This document shows, piece after piece, positions 40,067-49,815 of a stretch of 64,000 bases of DNA. Positions within the stretch are counted from its first letter, which is position 1, and the number at the start of each line of letters is the position of its first letter. The notes under the pieces were generated by a model that saw only the letters and a program-made list of their open reading frames with translations, did no database searches and was not told the DNA's origin. Made by a program: the position numbers and the translations under genes. This DNA is from Lysobacteraceae bacterium (GTDB taxonomy: Bacteria; Bdellovibrionota; UBA1018; JAGTJX01): positions 365,515-429,514 of the forward strand of contig JAGTJX010000004.1 in assembly GCA_023657465.1 (NCBI GenBank), written 5' to 3'.

Positions 40067-40102
40067 GCGCCCTTTGTACATGATGGATTTAGGGTGTTTT
40101 TT
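40067..40102 (+). terminator. Putative rho-independent terminator after SWIB gene
   Basis: cgccct..agggtg stem followed by tttttt. Confidence 0.45.
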
Positions 40103-40212
40103 GTCCTCTGTTTGTCTTCTGAGACACACCCCAACTGTTAAGACGCTCGACGCACCTCTCTACTATTCCGATAAGGTAGTAAGTCAAGAAACTGAAAGAG
40201 GTATCCCCACCT

Positions 40213-40665
40213 ATGAAAACCGGAACTATAGCACTCTTAGTGCAATCCTGTGGTCCTGAAGCAAAACCAACCGTTATTGAGACCTTATCTGATGACCAAG
40301 AGATTCAATGGGTCGAGCAGAAGATGTCTTGTCGTGAACTAGCGCTCATAGATGAGTTAAAGAAGCTGCGCGAAACCCGTACTACTGAAGAAGAGCAGTT
40401 CGGTGATTATGTAGAGAAGCTCCTCTCTCAACCTTTTGTGGATCCTGCCATTAGTGAGCAGGGAATGCTCTGGATGCATTCTAAGATCAAAATCGAGAAG
40501 TTTAGAAAATCTGAAACCGAGGCAGCAAAAGTAATTGCTGAGTTTGCCATTCGGTTTTTCACTGAGAACCCTGAATGTGAGGACTTTTATCTCATGGGAC
40601 CTAGTGCTAAGGTGAGGGTGAGGATTTTTAAGTTAGATGAACAAAAACAACAACGAGCGGCTTGA
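40213..40665 (+). CDS. Hypothetical protein
   Basis: 150-aa ORF overlapping the rnd start. Confidence 0.45.
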   Translation: MKTGTIALLVQSCGPEAKPTVIETLSDDQEIQWVEQKMSCRELALIDELKKLRETRTTEEEQFGDYVEKLLSQPFVDPAISEQGMLWMHSKIKIEKFRKSETEAAKVIAEFAIRFFTENPECEDFYLMGPSAKVRVRIFKLDEQKQQRAA

Positions 40666-41830
40666 GCTGATCGATAACCCCAATTTAGTTCCTGGAATTG
40701 CAAAAAAACTAGCTGAGTCAGAATGGATTTCGTTTGATACGGAGTTCATCAGGGAGAGTACATTCTTCTCTAAACTAGAAATCTTACAGATAGCTGATGA
40801 GTCTCAGACTTGGTTGTTTGATGTTCCAAAACTTGGAGCTTCAGGACTAAAACCCATATTCGAGCTATTCCAAAATCCAAAAATTTTAAAAATCGTTCAT
40901 GCCGCTCAAGGTGACCAAGAAGCGCTATTCACATCGTTTGGAATTGTAGCCACACCGATATTAGATACTGCACTTGCAGGTTCACTCTGTGGTTACGGTG
41001 AGTCTGTGGGACTGGCTAATCTCTTAAGATCAGAACTCGGCGTCGAAATCAAAAAAGGTCATGCTAGAACTCATTGGGGTACGCGCCCTCTAGCACCTCA
41101 GCTTCTTGAGTATGCTGCAAGCGATGTGACTGATCTTGTGAGACTAGCTCGAGGGCTAAAAGAAAAACTAGACAAAAAAGGCAGATTTAATTGGGCGTTA
41201 GAACTTTCGAGAAAGTTTGAAAACGTGAGTCTCTATAAACCTCAGCCGGACGAGCTTGCTCTGAAAGTAGCTAAAGGTACACGCATTGATCAGAAGTCAT
41301 TCCAAGCACTTGTTGAACTGCTGCGATGGAGAGAGACAAGAGTACGTGCTCTTGATCGTCCAAGAAAATGGGTTGCAGATGATGGGATTATTTATGATCT
41401 CAGTATTGCTCAACCCAAGACTATGGACCACCTTTCTGCTTTCCGTGGCATCGCAAAACCAGAAGTTTCTCAGAGTGGAAAACAGATTTTAGAGGCGATT
41501 CAAAAAGGATTAGCGGGAGATCCGAAGGATTATCCTGAACGCGAGAGAGTGAAGCCTCCGACAGAATCAGAGTCACGAGTACTGGAGCTCACAAAAGTAT
41601 TCTTAGGCCACCTCTCTGACAAAAACGGTATTTCGGTGAATCACATGGTCACCCAACCGAGCTTGCTTCAGATTCTACGAAATCCAAATCAATCACTTGA
41701 AGAGTGGGTCAAAGAAGAATGGATCACTGCAGGTGCAGTGGAAATCATGGGTAATGAGCTGAAGAGTTTCTTGAGTGGTCAAGTGGGTATTTTCGTTGAT
41801 GGATTATCAATTCAGTTTGAAAAGAGGTAG
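40637..41830 (+). CDS. rnd: Ribonuclease D-like 3'-5' exonuclease with HRDC domain
   Basis: WISFDTEFIRESTFFSKLEILQIAD..VHAAQGDQEAL..LLEYAASDVTDLVRL plus HRDC-like region. Confidence 0.88.
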   Translation: MNKNNNERLELIDNPNLVPGIAKKLAESEWISFDTEFIRESTFFSKLEILQIADESQTWLFDVPKLGASGLKPIFELFQNPKILKIVHAAQGDQEALFTSFGIVATPILDTALAGSLCGYGESVGLANLLRSELGVEIKKGHARTHWGTRPLAPQLLEYAASDVTDLVRLARGLKEKLDKKGRFNWALELSRKFENVSLYKPQPDELALKVAKGTRIDQKSFQALVELLRWRETRVRALDRPRKWVADDGIIYDLSIAQPKTMDHLSAFRGIAKPEVSQSGKQILEAIQKGLAGDPKDYPERERVKPPTESESRVLELTKVFLGHLSDKNGISVNHMVTQPSLLQILRNPNQSLEEWVKEEWITAGAVEIMGNELKSFLSGQVGIFVDGLSIQFEKR

Positions 41831-41832
41831 CT

Positions 41833-42087
41833 ATGTCTAAAGTAACTGTTTATACGATGGATTATTGTCCTTACTGTGTCGCTGCTAAGAATCTGCTGAA
41901 GCAGCACAATATTCCATTCGATGAGATTAAGTTCGCAGAAGATGACGATGCATCTTGGGACATGCTTGAGAAGAAATCAGGCATGAAAACGATGCCTCAG
42001 ATCTTCAACGGAGATGAGCTCATTGGCGGTTACAATGAGCTCTCTGCTCTTAATCGATCAAATGGTCTGGATCACCTGAAAAAGTAA
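41833..42087 (+). CDS. grxC: Glutaredoxin 3
   Basis: VTVYTMDYCPYCVAAKNLL..MKTMPQIFNGDELIGGYNEL. Confidence 0.93.
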   Translation: MSKVTVYTMDYCPYCVAAKNLLKQHNIPFDEIKFAEDDDASWDMLEKKSGMKTMPQIFNGDELIGGYNELSALNRSNGLDHLKK

Positions 42088-43128
42088 TCCAGTCAGAACG
42101 ATGGTGAGCCAGGCAGGAAATTTGATCTGCGCTAGGAATGCAAAAACTCCACTGAAGAGTAGCTGTGGACTCTTCCAGTTAAACCCAGCTCCTAATTGAA
42201 TGATAGAAACAAAGAGTCCTGAGAGAATGACGGGCATCGCTCCATTGAGAAACTGACTCCCTCTTTTTTCCCATGTTTCTGCAAACCGCTTTTCCATCCA
42301 GGGTACTAAAATGAGCGCAATAAGAAATGAAGGAAGAAACGAACCTACTGTTGCCATGACTGCGCCTGCGAACCCCGCTGTCTTCGCTCCGAGATAAGTG
42401 GCAGTGATGAGAACAGGGCCAGGAGTGATTTGTCCTGCCACGAGGCCATTCAAAAACTCTTCGTGAGTGACCCAGTGGTAGAGTCCAACAAATTCATTTT
42501 CGAGGAGGGGAACAATGGCTAGTCCCGTTCCAAAAACAAGGAATGAAGATTTAAAACAAATCCAAAAAATAAGAAGCAGAGTAGCCCCGTCATAGAGTTT
42601 TATTTTTTTTGCGATTCGACTTGTAAGAATGAGTCCAAAACCTAAAATGAGAAGAGGTTCTGATCTTTGTGAAAAAATAAGTATGGGAAGAGAAAATAGA
42701 AAAATAGGCCACGCATGAATTTTCTTTACCCAAGGTCGTGCTAGACCTATGACTGAAGTCGCAATTACTACTAAAGCTCCCAATCTTAAGCCAGTAAACA
42801 CATGCTCAATGCGTGGGTTTCCAGAATAACTAAAAAGATAATTTGAAAATAATAAAATGATTAAAAAAGCAGGCAAAATAAAAGCAATACCAGATATTAT
42901 TCCAAACCCTCTTCCATTGATCAAATAGCCTAGTCGAACGGCTACTTGAGTAGCAGTAGGGCCAGGTAATAGTTTTGCAATAAAAAAACTTTTCTCAAAA
43001 TCTCTTTGTGTGACCCAATTCCTTTTTTCTTGAATTTCTTTTTGCATGAGAACGATAGCTCCTATGGGACCTCCAAAGCTAGTCAGACCCAATTTAAAAA
43101 AAGTGAGAAAGAGATTTACGGCTTTCAT
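42058..43128 (-). CDS. chrA: Chromate transporter, two-domain
   Basis: TFFKLGLTSFGGPIGAIVLMQ..KLLPGPTATQVA and second repeat LVAGQITPGPVLITATYLG. Confidence 0.9.
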   Translation of the reverse strand: MKAVNLFLTFFKLGLTSFGGPIGAIVLMQKEIQEKRNWVTQRDFEKSFFIAKLLPGPTATQVAVRLGYLINGRGFGIISGIAFILPAFLIILLFSNYLFSYSGNPRIEHVFTGLRLGALVVIATSVIGLARPWVKKIHAWPIFLFSLPILIFSQRSEPLLILGFGLILTSRIAKKIKLYDGATLLLIFWICFKSSFLVFGTGLAIVPLLENEFVGLYHWVTHEEFLNGLVAGQITPGPVLITATYLGAKTAGFAGAVMATVGSFLPSFLIALILVPWMEKRFAETWEKRGSQFLNGAMPVILSGLFVSIIQLGAGFNWKSPQLLFSGVFAFLAQIKFPAWLTIVLTGLLFQVIQTI

Positions 43129-44972
43129 GATTTTAGTTTCCTCGACCGAAAACCTCTCACAATATACCTGCCAGGATGAACACGCGTGAAAAGATCTGCG
43201 TCCATTCCAATGGCTTGATTCATTAGGATTTCACGGATCAATTCAGCACTGCTGCAAGCATAAGTAATACCTCGTGAGCCTAGTCCGCTTAAGATCATGA
43301 GGTTAGGTACGTATTCTGCTTGCGGGTAGACTGAAGCACGTCTGCCTTTGTAGAGATCAGAGTAGTGTTGCTGATAATAATCTGGATTGGGAATCATTCC
43401 TACTAGTGGGAGTTTATCAGGGGCCATAGCGCGAACGCTAGCTCTGGCATTGAATTTCTGGATACTTGTATCGGGGTTACTCCAAGTAAGATTGAGTTTT
43501 TCTAGCGCTTCATCTGTGAATTGACTGAGTGATTCCCAGTCTGTGCTCAAATCTGATTTCTGTTCAAATGTTGCGCCCAAGGTGTACTCGTTTGAGGTGG
43601 GAATGAGGTAGGCATCATTCATGATGACTTGATCAGTTGAAGTTGTAAGTGCGTCTCGTGGAAGTCTGAGGATTTGGCCTTTCATGGCTTTGAGGGTGAC
43701 ATTGAGATCGGGTGCGAATTCTAAGGACCTTGAACCTAGGGCGATGATCACAAAAGAGTCGAGACTGAGTTTTGCGTTTGTTTCTACTATAATCCTAGGA
43801 TGCTTGAGAAGGCTTTTGCACCACTCCTTGGGATTTATCCAGCCCGATGTTGCGTAATGAGTCTTACTCTTATCCACTATCTTAGCCAATCCCTTAACCA
43901 GGGAGTGTTCTTCTATAGCTTGAGATTCTTCCTTCCATTCTGTGAGACCAGATCTCTCTCCGAGTCCACTTCCATAGCGATCGAACCACCGTTGGAATAC
44001 TTGGAAGGAATGAAGTGAGAATCTACTTGTGTCATTGGTTTCGTTTGATAAGTGAGGCATGAAGATACCTGCAGAGTTCCCTGATGCACCGAATGCGATT
44101 TCACTCTCAGGCTCTAATACTCTGATGTTGAACCCATTCTCTGCAAGTTCACGTGCAACTGATGCTCCAGCTAGACCACTACCAAAAACCGTAATCGACT
44201 GAGTCTTCTCTTTGTTTTTGGGAATACTGTACCAAGGATCAATAGGTGATGCGCGAGATTGGAGATGAGTCAGTACTCCTTTGAGACAATGTTTCTTCAT
44301 TCCAATGCCAGGAGCCTTCTCTACTTCGAAACCCGACTGCTGGAGACTCTCTCTGACTCCACTTGCGACTGAATAAGTTGCAATACTCGTTCGTATCTTC
44401 GAGAGTTCTGCGACGGTCTTAAGCAGTTTTTGCGACCATGCTGATTCATTCTTAGAAGGGGTGAAGCCATCCAAATACCATGCATCCATTCCTTCAAAGT
44501 CATGAGGCGCAATCCATTGTTTGAGGGCTTGCTCCGCATCACCCAGCAGCAAGTGAAGAGTAATGTTGTAGCTTATCTTGAGATTGTAAAACCCTGCAGT
44601 TGGGAACTCAGGATAGAGTTTAGTCCATTCGGAATACTGTAATAGATCTGAAAGATGTTTCGCATAAGTATGAATAAGAAACGACCGTTCGAGAGGTGCA
44701 TTTTCTACACTGAGATAATGTAAGTGAGTGTTTGGGAATTGCTCGTGTGACCTGAGAGTGGTTGTAAAATTAATCCCTGCACCGAATCCGATTTCTCCAA
44801 TCCAAAACTCTTTCGATTCCTTCAGCCGTGATGCGAGATCATTGCCATTAATATAAACATGTTCTGATTCTGCAATAGCACCATAAGTAGAAAAGTAGAT
44901 GTCGTTGTATTCAGATTGTCGGAGTGAGTTACCGTCCCAAGAGGCTAGGGGACGTTTAATCTTCAATATCAC
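43125..44972 (-). CDS. mnmC: Bifunctional tRNA (mnm5s2U34) methyltransferase/FAD-dependent oxidoreductase MnmC
   Basis: N-terminal methyltransferase (EIGFGAGINFTTTLR, DAWYLDGFTPSKN) and C-terminal FAD oxidoreductase (VFGSGLAGASVARELAENG, GNSAGIFMPHLS); likely GTG start at 44972. Confidence 0.9.
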   Translation of the reverse strand: MILKIKRPLASWDGNSLRQSEYNDIYFSTYGAIAESEHVYINGNDLASRLKESKEFWIGEIGFGAGINFTTTLRSHEQFPNTHLHYLSVENAPLERSFLIHTYAKHLSDLLQYSEWTKLYPEFPTAGFYNLKISYNITLHLLLGDAEQALKQWIAPHDFEGMDAWYLDGFTPSKNESAWSQKLLKTVAELSKIRTSIATYSVASGVRESLQQSGFEVEKAPGIGMKKHCLKGVLTHLQSRASPIDPWYSIPKNKEKTQSITVFGSGLAGASVARELAENGFNIRVLEPESEIAFGASGNSAGIFMPHLSNETNDTSRFSLHSFQVFQRWFDRYGSGLGERSGLTEWKEESQAIEEHSLVKGLAKIVDKSKTHYATSGWINPKEWCKSLLKHPRIIVETNAKLSLDSFVIIALGSRSLEFAPDLNVTLKAMKGQILRLPRDALTTSTDQVIMNDAYLIPTSNEYTLGATFEQKSDLSTDWESLSQFTDEALEKLNLTWSNPDTSIQKFNARASVRAMAPDKLPLVGMIPNPDYYQQHYSDLYKGRRASVYPQAEYVPNLMILSGLGSRGITYACSSAELIREILMNQAIGMDADLFTRVHPGRYIVRGFRSRKLKS

Positions 44973-45300
44973 ACTTAAAACTATACTTCTTACCACTGAG
45001 TTTGAATTCAGCAGATTGTTGAATGAATAAGTTACCATCCACAAAAATATTCAAATCAGATTTGTTTCCTGTGACTTCGACTTTCATTCGGTTGATGTTT
45101 TCTCTGACTTCTACGGCTTCTTGAAATTTGAGTGCGTACTGAATTCCTGATTTTTCGAAGAGCTGCAATTGGATTGGTTGATCGACTTTTTCTTTTGGTT
45201 CGAAGACTTCAATCTTGAGTTCTTGGTCACCAGTCAAACATTTGACGTGAGCATAAGAAGAATTTGCACCCAAAAATGCCAAAATCAGTATGAGTTTCAT
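44956..45300 (-). CDS. Hypothetical secreted protein
   Basis: 114-aa ORF, signal peptide MKLILILAFLGANSSYA. Confidence 0.55.
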   Translation of the reverse strand: MKLILILAFLGANSSYAHVKCLTGDQELKIEVFEPKEKVDQPIQLQLFEKSGIQYALKFQEAVEVRENINRMKVEVTGNKSDLNIFVDGNLFIQQSAEFKLSGKKYSFKCDIED

Positions 45301-45354
45301 ATGTCTCTGATTGTAATCGTGACAATCAGAGAATCAAAAGACAAAATAGAAAGA

Positions 45355-46404
45355 ATGAGTAAATCGCTCCACGTTTTGATCATCTTTGATCTCAATAGTG
45401 AATTGCCGCGCGAAGAGTATTCATCTTATCTAAAAGAAGACGTAGATTGGAAAGTGACCTCAGATGTCAAACGATCACTCGAACGTCTGGGGCATGAAGT
45501 GCGCCTGCTAGGAATCTATAATGATCTCGCTCCTTTTCTCGATTGCATGAAAGATCGTAAACCTGATTTGATTTTCAATCTGAGTGAAGCATTTAATAGC
45601 GAGAGAGATTTTGAACCCCACATGGCTTCCCTCTTCGAACTTTTCTCAGTCAAGTATACAGGAGCATCACCTGAAGCCTTGAGGCTTTGTAAGGATAAGG
45701 GACTAGCTAAGAAGATCCTTTCGTATCATAGACTCCAAGTTCCTAAGTTTGTTGTATCGCATAAACGCAATCCTCTGAGATCTCTTAAGAATTTCATTTA
45801 CCCTGCTTTCATTAAGCCACTGAGTCTAGAAGCCTCAGAGGGCATCTCACAAGTCTCTTTCGTTGAGAATGAGGCCGAGTGTTTGGAGAGGATCAAGTTC
45901 ATCCATGACAAAATGGGTGTCGACGCCATCATTGAGGAATACATCGATGGTAGAGAGATCTATGTCTCTGTGATGGGGAACGACAGATTAGCTGCATTCC
46001 CTGCAAGAGAACTCTACTTCGAAGAGATGCCTGATGGAGTTCCCAAGTTCGCTACCTTTCATGCGAAATGGAATGATGCCTACAGGAAGAAGTGGGGCAT
46101 TGCCACTGACTTCGCAAAGCCACTTGGCGATGAGTTAGAAAAGAAAATTTTAGAAACGAGTAAGAAAATTTACCGAGTACTGAAAATGAGTGGCTACGGC
46201 AGGATTGATCTTCGAATCAGAAACAACAATGAGATTGTTTTCTTAGAAGCCAATCCTAATCCCAATCTTGCCAAAGATGAAGATTTCGCGCTTTCTGTTC
46301 TGAAATCTGGTGTGAAGTTTGATGAACTCATTCAGAAGATCATCTCTCTTGCATTCAGTAGAGAGTCCATCAAGGAATCAGCGGAATCACCCAGCGGAAA
46401 TTAA
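45355..46404 (+). CDS. ATP-grasp protein, D-alanine--D-alanine ligase-like
   Basis: DLIFNLSEAFNSERDFEPHMASLFELFSVKYTGASPEALRLCKDKGLAKKIL..FLEANPNPNL. Confidence 0.82.
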   Translation: MSKSLHVLIIFDLNSELPREEYSSYLKEDVDWKVTSDVKRSLERLGHEVRLLGIYNDLAPFLDCMKDRKPDLIFNLSEAFNSERDFEPHMASLFELFSVKYTGASPEALRLCKDKGLAKKILSYHRLQVPKFVVSHKRNPLRSLKNFIYPAFIKPLSLEASEGISQVSFVENEAECLERIKFIHDKMGVDAIIEEYIDGREIYVSVMGNDRLAAFPARELYFEEMPDGVPKFATFHAKWNDAYRKKWGIATDFAKPLGDELEKKILETSKKIYRVLKMSGYGRIDLRIRNNNEIVFLEANPNPNLAKDEDFALSVLKSGVKFDELIQKIISLAFSRESIKESAESPSGN

Positions 46405-47110
46405 TGGAGTTCCCTCGGTCGATAAAGATATTATACCAAGAGTGTGTAAAAATATTCTTCCTCATATCGTATTGATTACGCGACATCTGCCAGGACATGA
46501 GCATTCCAAAAATGAATCTCTGCGCCATGGGATTAAGTTCTAGATTCTCCACTCCTCCAATGACGTGTGCTGCTGCAAACGCAAGCGAGGATATCGGCGC
46601 TCCTACCCACTCCGTGCCAAACAAGCGAGAGAGTCCATGAAACCAAAAGCCTCTGAAGAGAGCTTCTTCGCCTAGGCCTACGAAGCTATAGCTCACGGGG
46701 ATTTCCCATCTTTGGAATGATGGATAGCCTCCACCAGTGTAGTAACCATAGCCTGCAGCGAATCCCACAGTCGGTGCTGCAATGAGGTCGACGAGATTCA
46801 GTGGATTCACGTTTGAAATCCAATTCTCATAGATCGAATGTTTAGCAGTTCCCGGCGCTCCAGCATCACGGTAAGCGTCGTATTGGTTATAGAGCCAAAT
46901 ATTAAATCCAATGTTACTAAAATAGGGGTTCTTCAGAAAATACATCGCACTCACACCTGCATAGGCTAAACCTTCTAGTGCATTGCCATTCAAGGTCTGT
47001 CCAAGGCCAGGCAGAAGCATGCTCGAAAAACCAGCGACTGCTGGAGCAGGTTTGGCTTGTGCGTATGAAAGCTGAAAAACAATGAGGAGTGTAGTCAGGA
47101 TGAGTTTCAT
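46370..47110 (-). CDS. CPBP family intramembrane metalloprotease-like protein
   Basis: GEEALFRGFWFHGLSRLFG..SSLAFAAAHVIGG (EExxxR and FxxxH motifs), signal peptide. Confidence 0.78.
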   Translation of the reverse strand: MKLILTTLLIVFQLSYAQAKPAPAVAGFSSMLLPGLGQTLNGNALEGLAYAGVSAMYFLKNPYFSNIGFNIWLYNQYDAYRDAGAPGTAKHSIYENWISNVNPLNLVDLIAAPTVGFAAGYGYYTGGGYPSFQRWEIPVSYSFVGLGEEALFRGFWFHGLSRLFGTEWVGAPISSLAFAAAHVIGGVENLELNPMAQRFIFGMLMSWQMSRNQYDMRKNIFTHSWYNIFIDRGNSINFRWVIPLIP

Positions 47111-48015
47111 GATGACGATGTGGACGTGCTTTCTTTGATAAACTTATTCCAAGTCTCTATGTCTGCTTCCATGCGCCGGATCGTTTTTGTTTCACGGTCT
47201 GGCTTACCGCGCTCTTCGATGAATCGGTAAAGGCGATAAAAATCTACATAAACAAACCCTGGGAGAACGATGACAGGTGGGATGATTCGTTCAAATAGCT
47301 CATTGATTTTTTGATTGATCAGAGGTTCTTGAAAGTTGTACTTGGCGATGAACAGTTCGTTAGGTGCGATTTTCACTGAAGGCTCAGGTATCATGTCTCC
47401 GCTAACAAGAATTCTGTAATCGACTTGAAGAGCGAGGCGATACGTTCGTTTTTCTTTTGCCCAGAGATTTTGAGGCAAGGGGTTTCTCAGTGCAGCGATG
47501 AGAGCTGCAACAGTATAGGTCTGAAGCAAAGGTTGATCAGTACTGAGAGATTCTAGATTACCGTTGAACACACCCTGTTCATTCACTTCGAAAAGTAGTC
47601 TCACGTTTCCAGCAATTCGTTGTGAAGCCAAGGATTGGGGATAATGAGTACGGTTGTTGATGTTCTCATAGAGAGACTTGATGAAAGGGTGAAGTTGGGA
47701 GTCTTGAGTAAGAGAGTAATCACCGAATTCTTTGAATCCAGAAGTATTGGTTTGTCCATGCTCAGGAGCGGCTTGTGAGGATCCTTTGAGAAAAAAATCC
47801 GAGGCAAACGACGAAAGATTCTTGATCGATTGTAGAGATCCTCGCGCACTTGTTCCTTGCCCTACTTTTTTAATAGGTGACTCAATAGCAATCAGTTCGA
47901 TTTCGTGACTCGGATTATTTTGTTGGTGTGGAATCTCAAGCAAGGATAAGAAATAGATCCCTAAAAGTAATGCGTGAAGCAGAACTGAGAGTGCTAAAGG
48001 GGACCAGTTTTTCAC
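47107..48015 (-). CDS. TonB-like periplasmic protein
   Basis: N-terminal TM (LALSVLLHALLLGIYFLSL) and TonB-C-like NNRTHYPQSLASQRIAGNVRLLFEVNEQGVF. Confidence 0.55.
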   Translation of the reverse strand: MKNWSPLALSVLLHALLLGIYFLSLLEIPHQQNNPSHEIELIAIESPIKKVGQGTSARGSLQSIKNLSSFASDFFLKGSSQAAPEHGQTNTSGFKEFGDYSLTQDSQLHPFIKSLYENINNRTHYPQSLASQRIAGNVRLLFEVNEQGVFNGNLESLSTDQPLLQTYTVAALIAALRNPLPQNLWAKEKRTYRLALQVDYRILVSGDMIPEPSVKIAPNELFIAKYNFQEPLINQKINELFERIIPPVIVLPGFVYVDFYRLYRFIEERGKPDRETKTIRRMEADIETWNKFIKESTSTSSS

Positions 48016-48107
48016 TCAATGAACGTACAGCACCGCGCGTTACCCTGCAACTTTCGATTCACTAAATACTTGTACTATCGTTTTATCCGTTATTAACTCA
48101 AACCTGA

Positions 48108-48662
48108 GTGAAAGACCTAACTCCTACAGATAAAACAGCAAAATTCGAAGCCGTTTCAAAAGCGATTTTGGAATTGCTCAACCAATCTGGAGTTTCGGGA
48201 GTGAGTCATACGAAGGTTGCGAGACTTTCAAAAGTTTCTCGCCCCTGGATCTATAAGTACGTAGGGAAAACCACTCACACACTGATTGAGTTCTCTGCGA
48301 TTCACTTCGGAAATCAATTATTACAAGTAGGGAAAAGCAGCCGCACAGCGAGCACCACTGAAGAGCTCATGACTCTTGCGCTTCAATCAAGCTGGTTACT
48401 TCTTGAAAAATTCACAGACCAAAAAGAAATCTTGCCTATATATTTCAGATATGCAGGAACAAAAAACCCTATTGGAATCGCGATAGATCAGCTTGAAAAT
48501 AATCAGCTGAAGGAAATGACAGGTACCCTTGCGATTAGAATGGGTGTTGGATTCCGCTACAGTCAATTAGGGCTCAAGATGCAGAATTCACTTCTAGAAA
48601 AACAAAAATCATTGAGACGTCTCTATGAGTATTCTGCAATCATCCTAAAAAATCGGAGTTAA
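48108..48662 (+). CDS. TetR-like transcriptional regulator
   Basis: ILELLNQSGVSGVSHTKVARLSKVSRPWIYKYVG helix-turn-helix; adjacent to an NAD(P)-binding protein. Confidence 0.65.
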   Translation: MKDLTPTDKTAKFEAVSKAILELLNQSGVSGVSHTKVARLSKVSRPWIYKYVGKTTHTLIEFSAIHFGNQLLQVGKSSRTASTTEELMTLALQSSWLLLEKFTDQKEILPIYFRYAGTKNPIGIAIDQLENNQLKEMTGTLAIRMGVGFRYSQLGLKMQNSLLEKQKSLRRLYEYSAIILKNRS

Positions 48663-48663
48663 A

Positions 48664-49539
48664 ATGAACAACAAGAATATCCTCTTCATCGGAGCAACTG
48701 GATTACTAGGTAAGCCAGTGGTGAAGGAATTACTGAAAGCTGGTTTCCATCTGAGGGCACTTGTTAGGCGTCCAAACCTTGCAAAAACTAAACTACCTCC
48801 TGAAGTCGAACTTGTTCAAGGAGATATTTTTGATGAGGCGTCTCTCGGCCGCGCTATTCAAACTCGTGATATAATCTACTTGAATCTATCGATTGCTCCT
48901 GATGAATCAGAGTCTCAGATGCATACAGAAAAAGAAGGCTTAGATATTCTCCTTAAAGTTGCTCGTGAGAAGAATACTTCGCGTATCGCTTATCTCTCTT
49001 CCATCGTTAGAAAATACCAAGGTATGAATGGGTTCAATTGGTGGGTGTTTGATATTAAACATCAAGCCGTAGAGAAAATAAAAAAATCAGGTCTGCCTTA
49101 TTTTATTTATAACCCTTCTGCCTTCATGGAAAATTATTACGGCCCTCAGCGCAGAGGTAATAAGCTAGCACTAGCTGGAAAGTCTAAACACCCCATGTGG
49201 TTCATTGCCGGAGAAGATTACGGCAAACAAGTAGTGCGCTCACTCTCACTCGACCCTCAGCTCAGTCGTGAATTTTCTATCCAGGGATTGAAAGCTTATC
49301 GTTCCGATGAAGCGGCTGATGTATACATCAAAAACTTCACAGCTGCAAAGCTCTCAGTCATGTTCGCTCCTATTGGAGTTTTCAAAGTAATGGGAATGTT
49401 GATGAAGTCGATGAATTATCTCTATCACATCATGACAGCGCTCAATGAATACCCCGAGCAGTTTGAGAGTGAAGAGACTTGGAATATTCTGGGTAAACCC
49501 AGCGTGACTCTAGAAGAGTTTGCGAAGCGATCCAGTTAG
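48664..49539 (+). CDS. NmrA/NAD(P)H-binding family protein
   Basis: ILFIGATGLLGKPVVKELLKAGFHLRALVRRP, LVQGDIFD. Confidence 0.85.
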   Translation: MNNKNILFIGATGLLGKPVVKELLKAGFHLRALVRRPNLAKTKLPPEVELVQGDIFDEASLGRAIQTRDIIYLNLSIAPDESESQMHTEKEGLDILLKVAREKNTSRIAYLSSIVRKYQGMNGFNWWVFDIKHQAVEKIKKSGLPYFIYNPSAFMENYYGPQRRGNKLALAGKSKHPMWFIAGEDYGKQVVRSLSLDPQLSREFSIQGLKAYRSDEAADVYIKNFTAAKLSVMFAPIGVFKVMGMLMKSMNYLYHIMTALNEYPEQFESEETWNILGKPSVTLEEFAKRSS

Positions 49540-49805
49540 TTACGAATCAAAGTCCAAGCACCCATCAGAATAAACAACGATCCTGAAATCCACTTCAGAG
49601 TAATAGGTGGGAGCGTGTTACCGAGAAGTTTACCAGCAAGTACTCCGACAGTACCTGCGACTGCGAGTCCTAGAACTACGCCTAGCCAAATAGATACAGT
49701 GGAAGTGTTCACAGTCGACATCCCCATTGCTGCAAATTGAGTCTTGTCACCCATCTCTGCAAAAAGTATGGTGATGAACGTCGAAGCGAAAATTTTCCAG
49801 TCCAT
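49536..49805 (-). CDS. TMEM165/GDT1 (UPF0016) family protein, single-repeat form
   Basis: TFITILFAEMGDKTQFAAMGM (E-x-G-D-K-T motif), 89 aa. Confidence 0.85.
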   Translation of the reverse strand: MDWKIFASTFITILFAEMGDKTQFAAMGMSTVNTSTVSIWLGVVLGLAVAGTVGVLAGKLLGNTLPPITLKWISGSLFILMGAWTLIRN

Positions 49806-49815
49806 ATACGATTCC

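Noticed and set aside
40074-40259. ORF 40074..40259 as a gene
   Set aside because: Overlaps the predicted terminator, has no RBS or domain and overlaps a better-supported ORF
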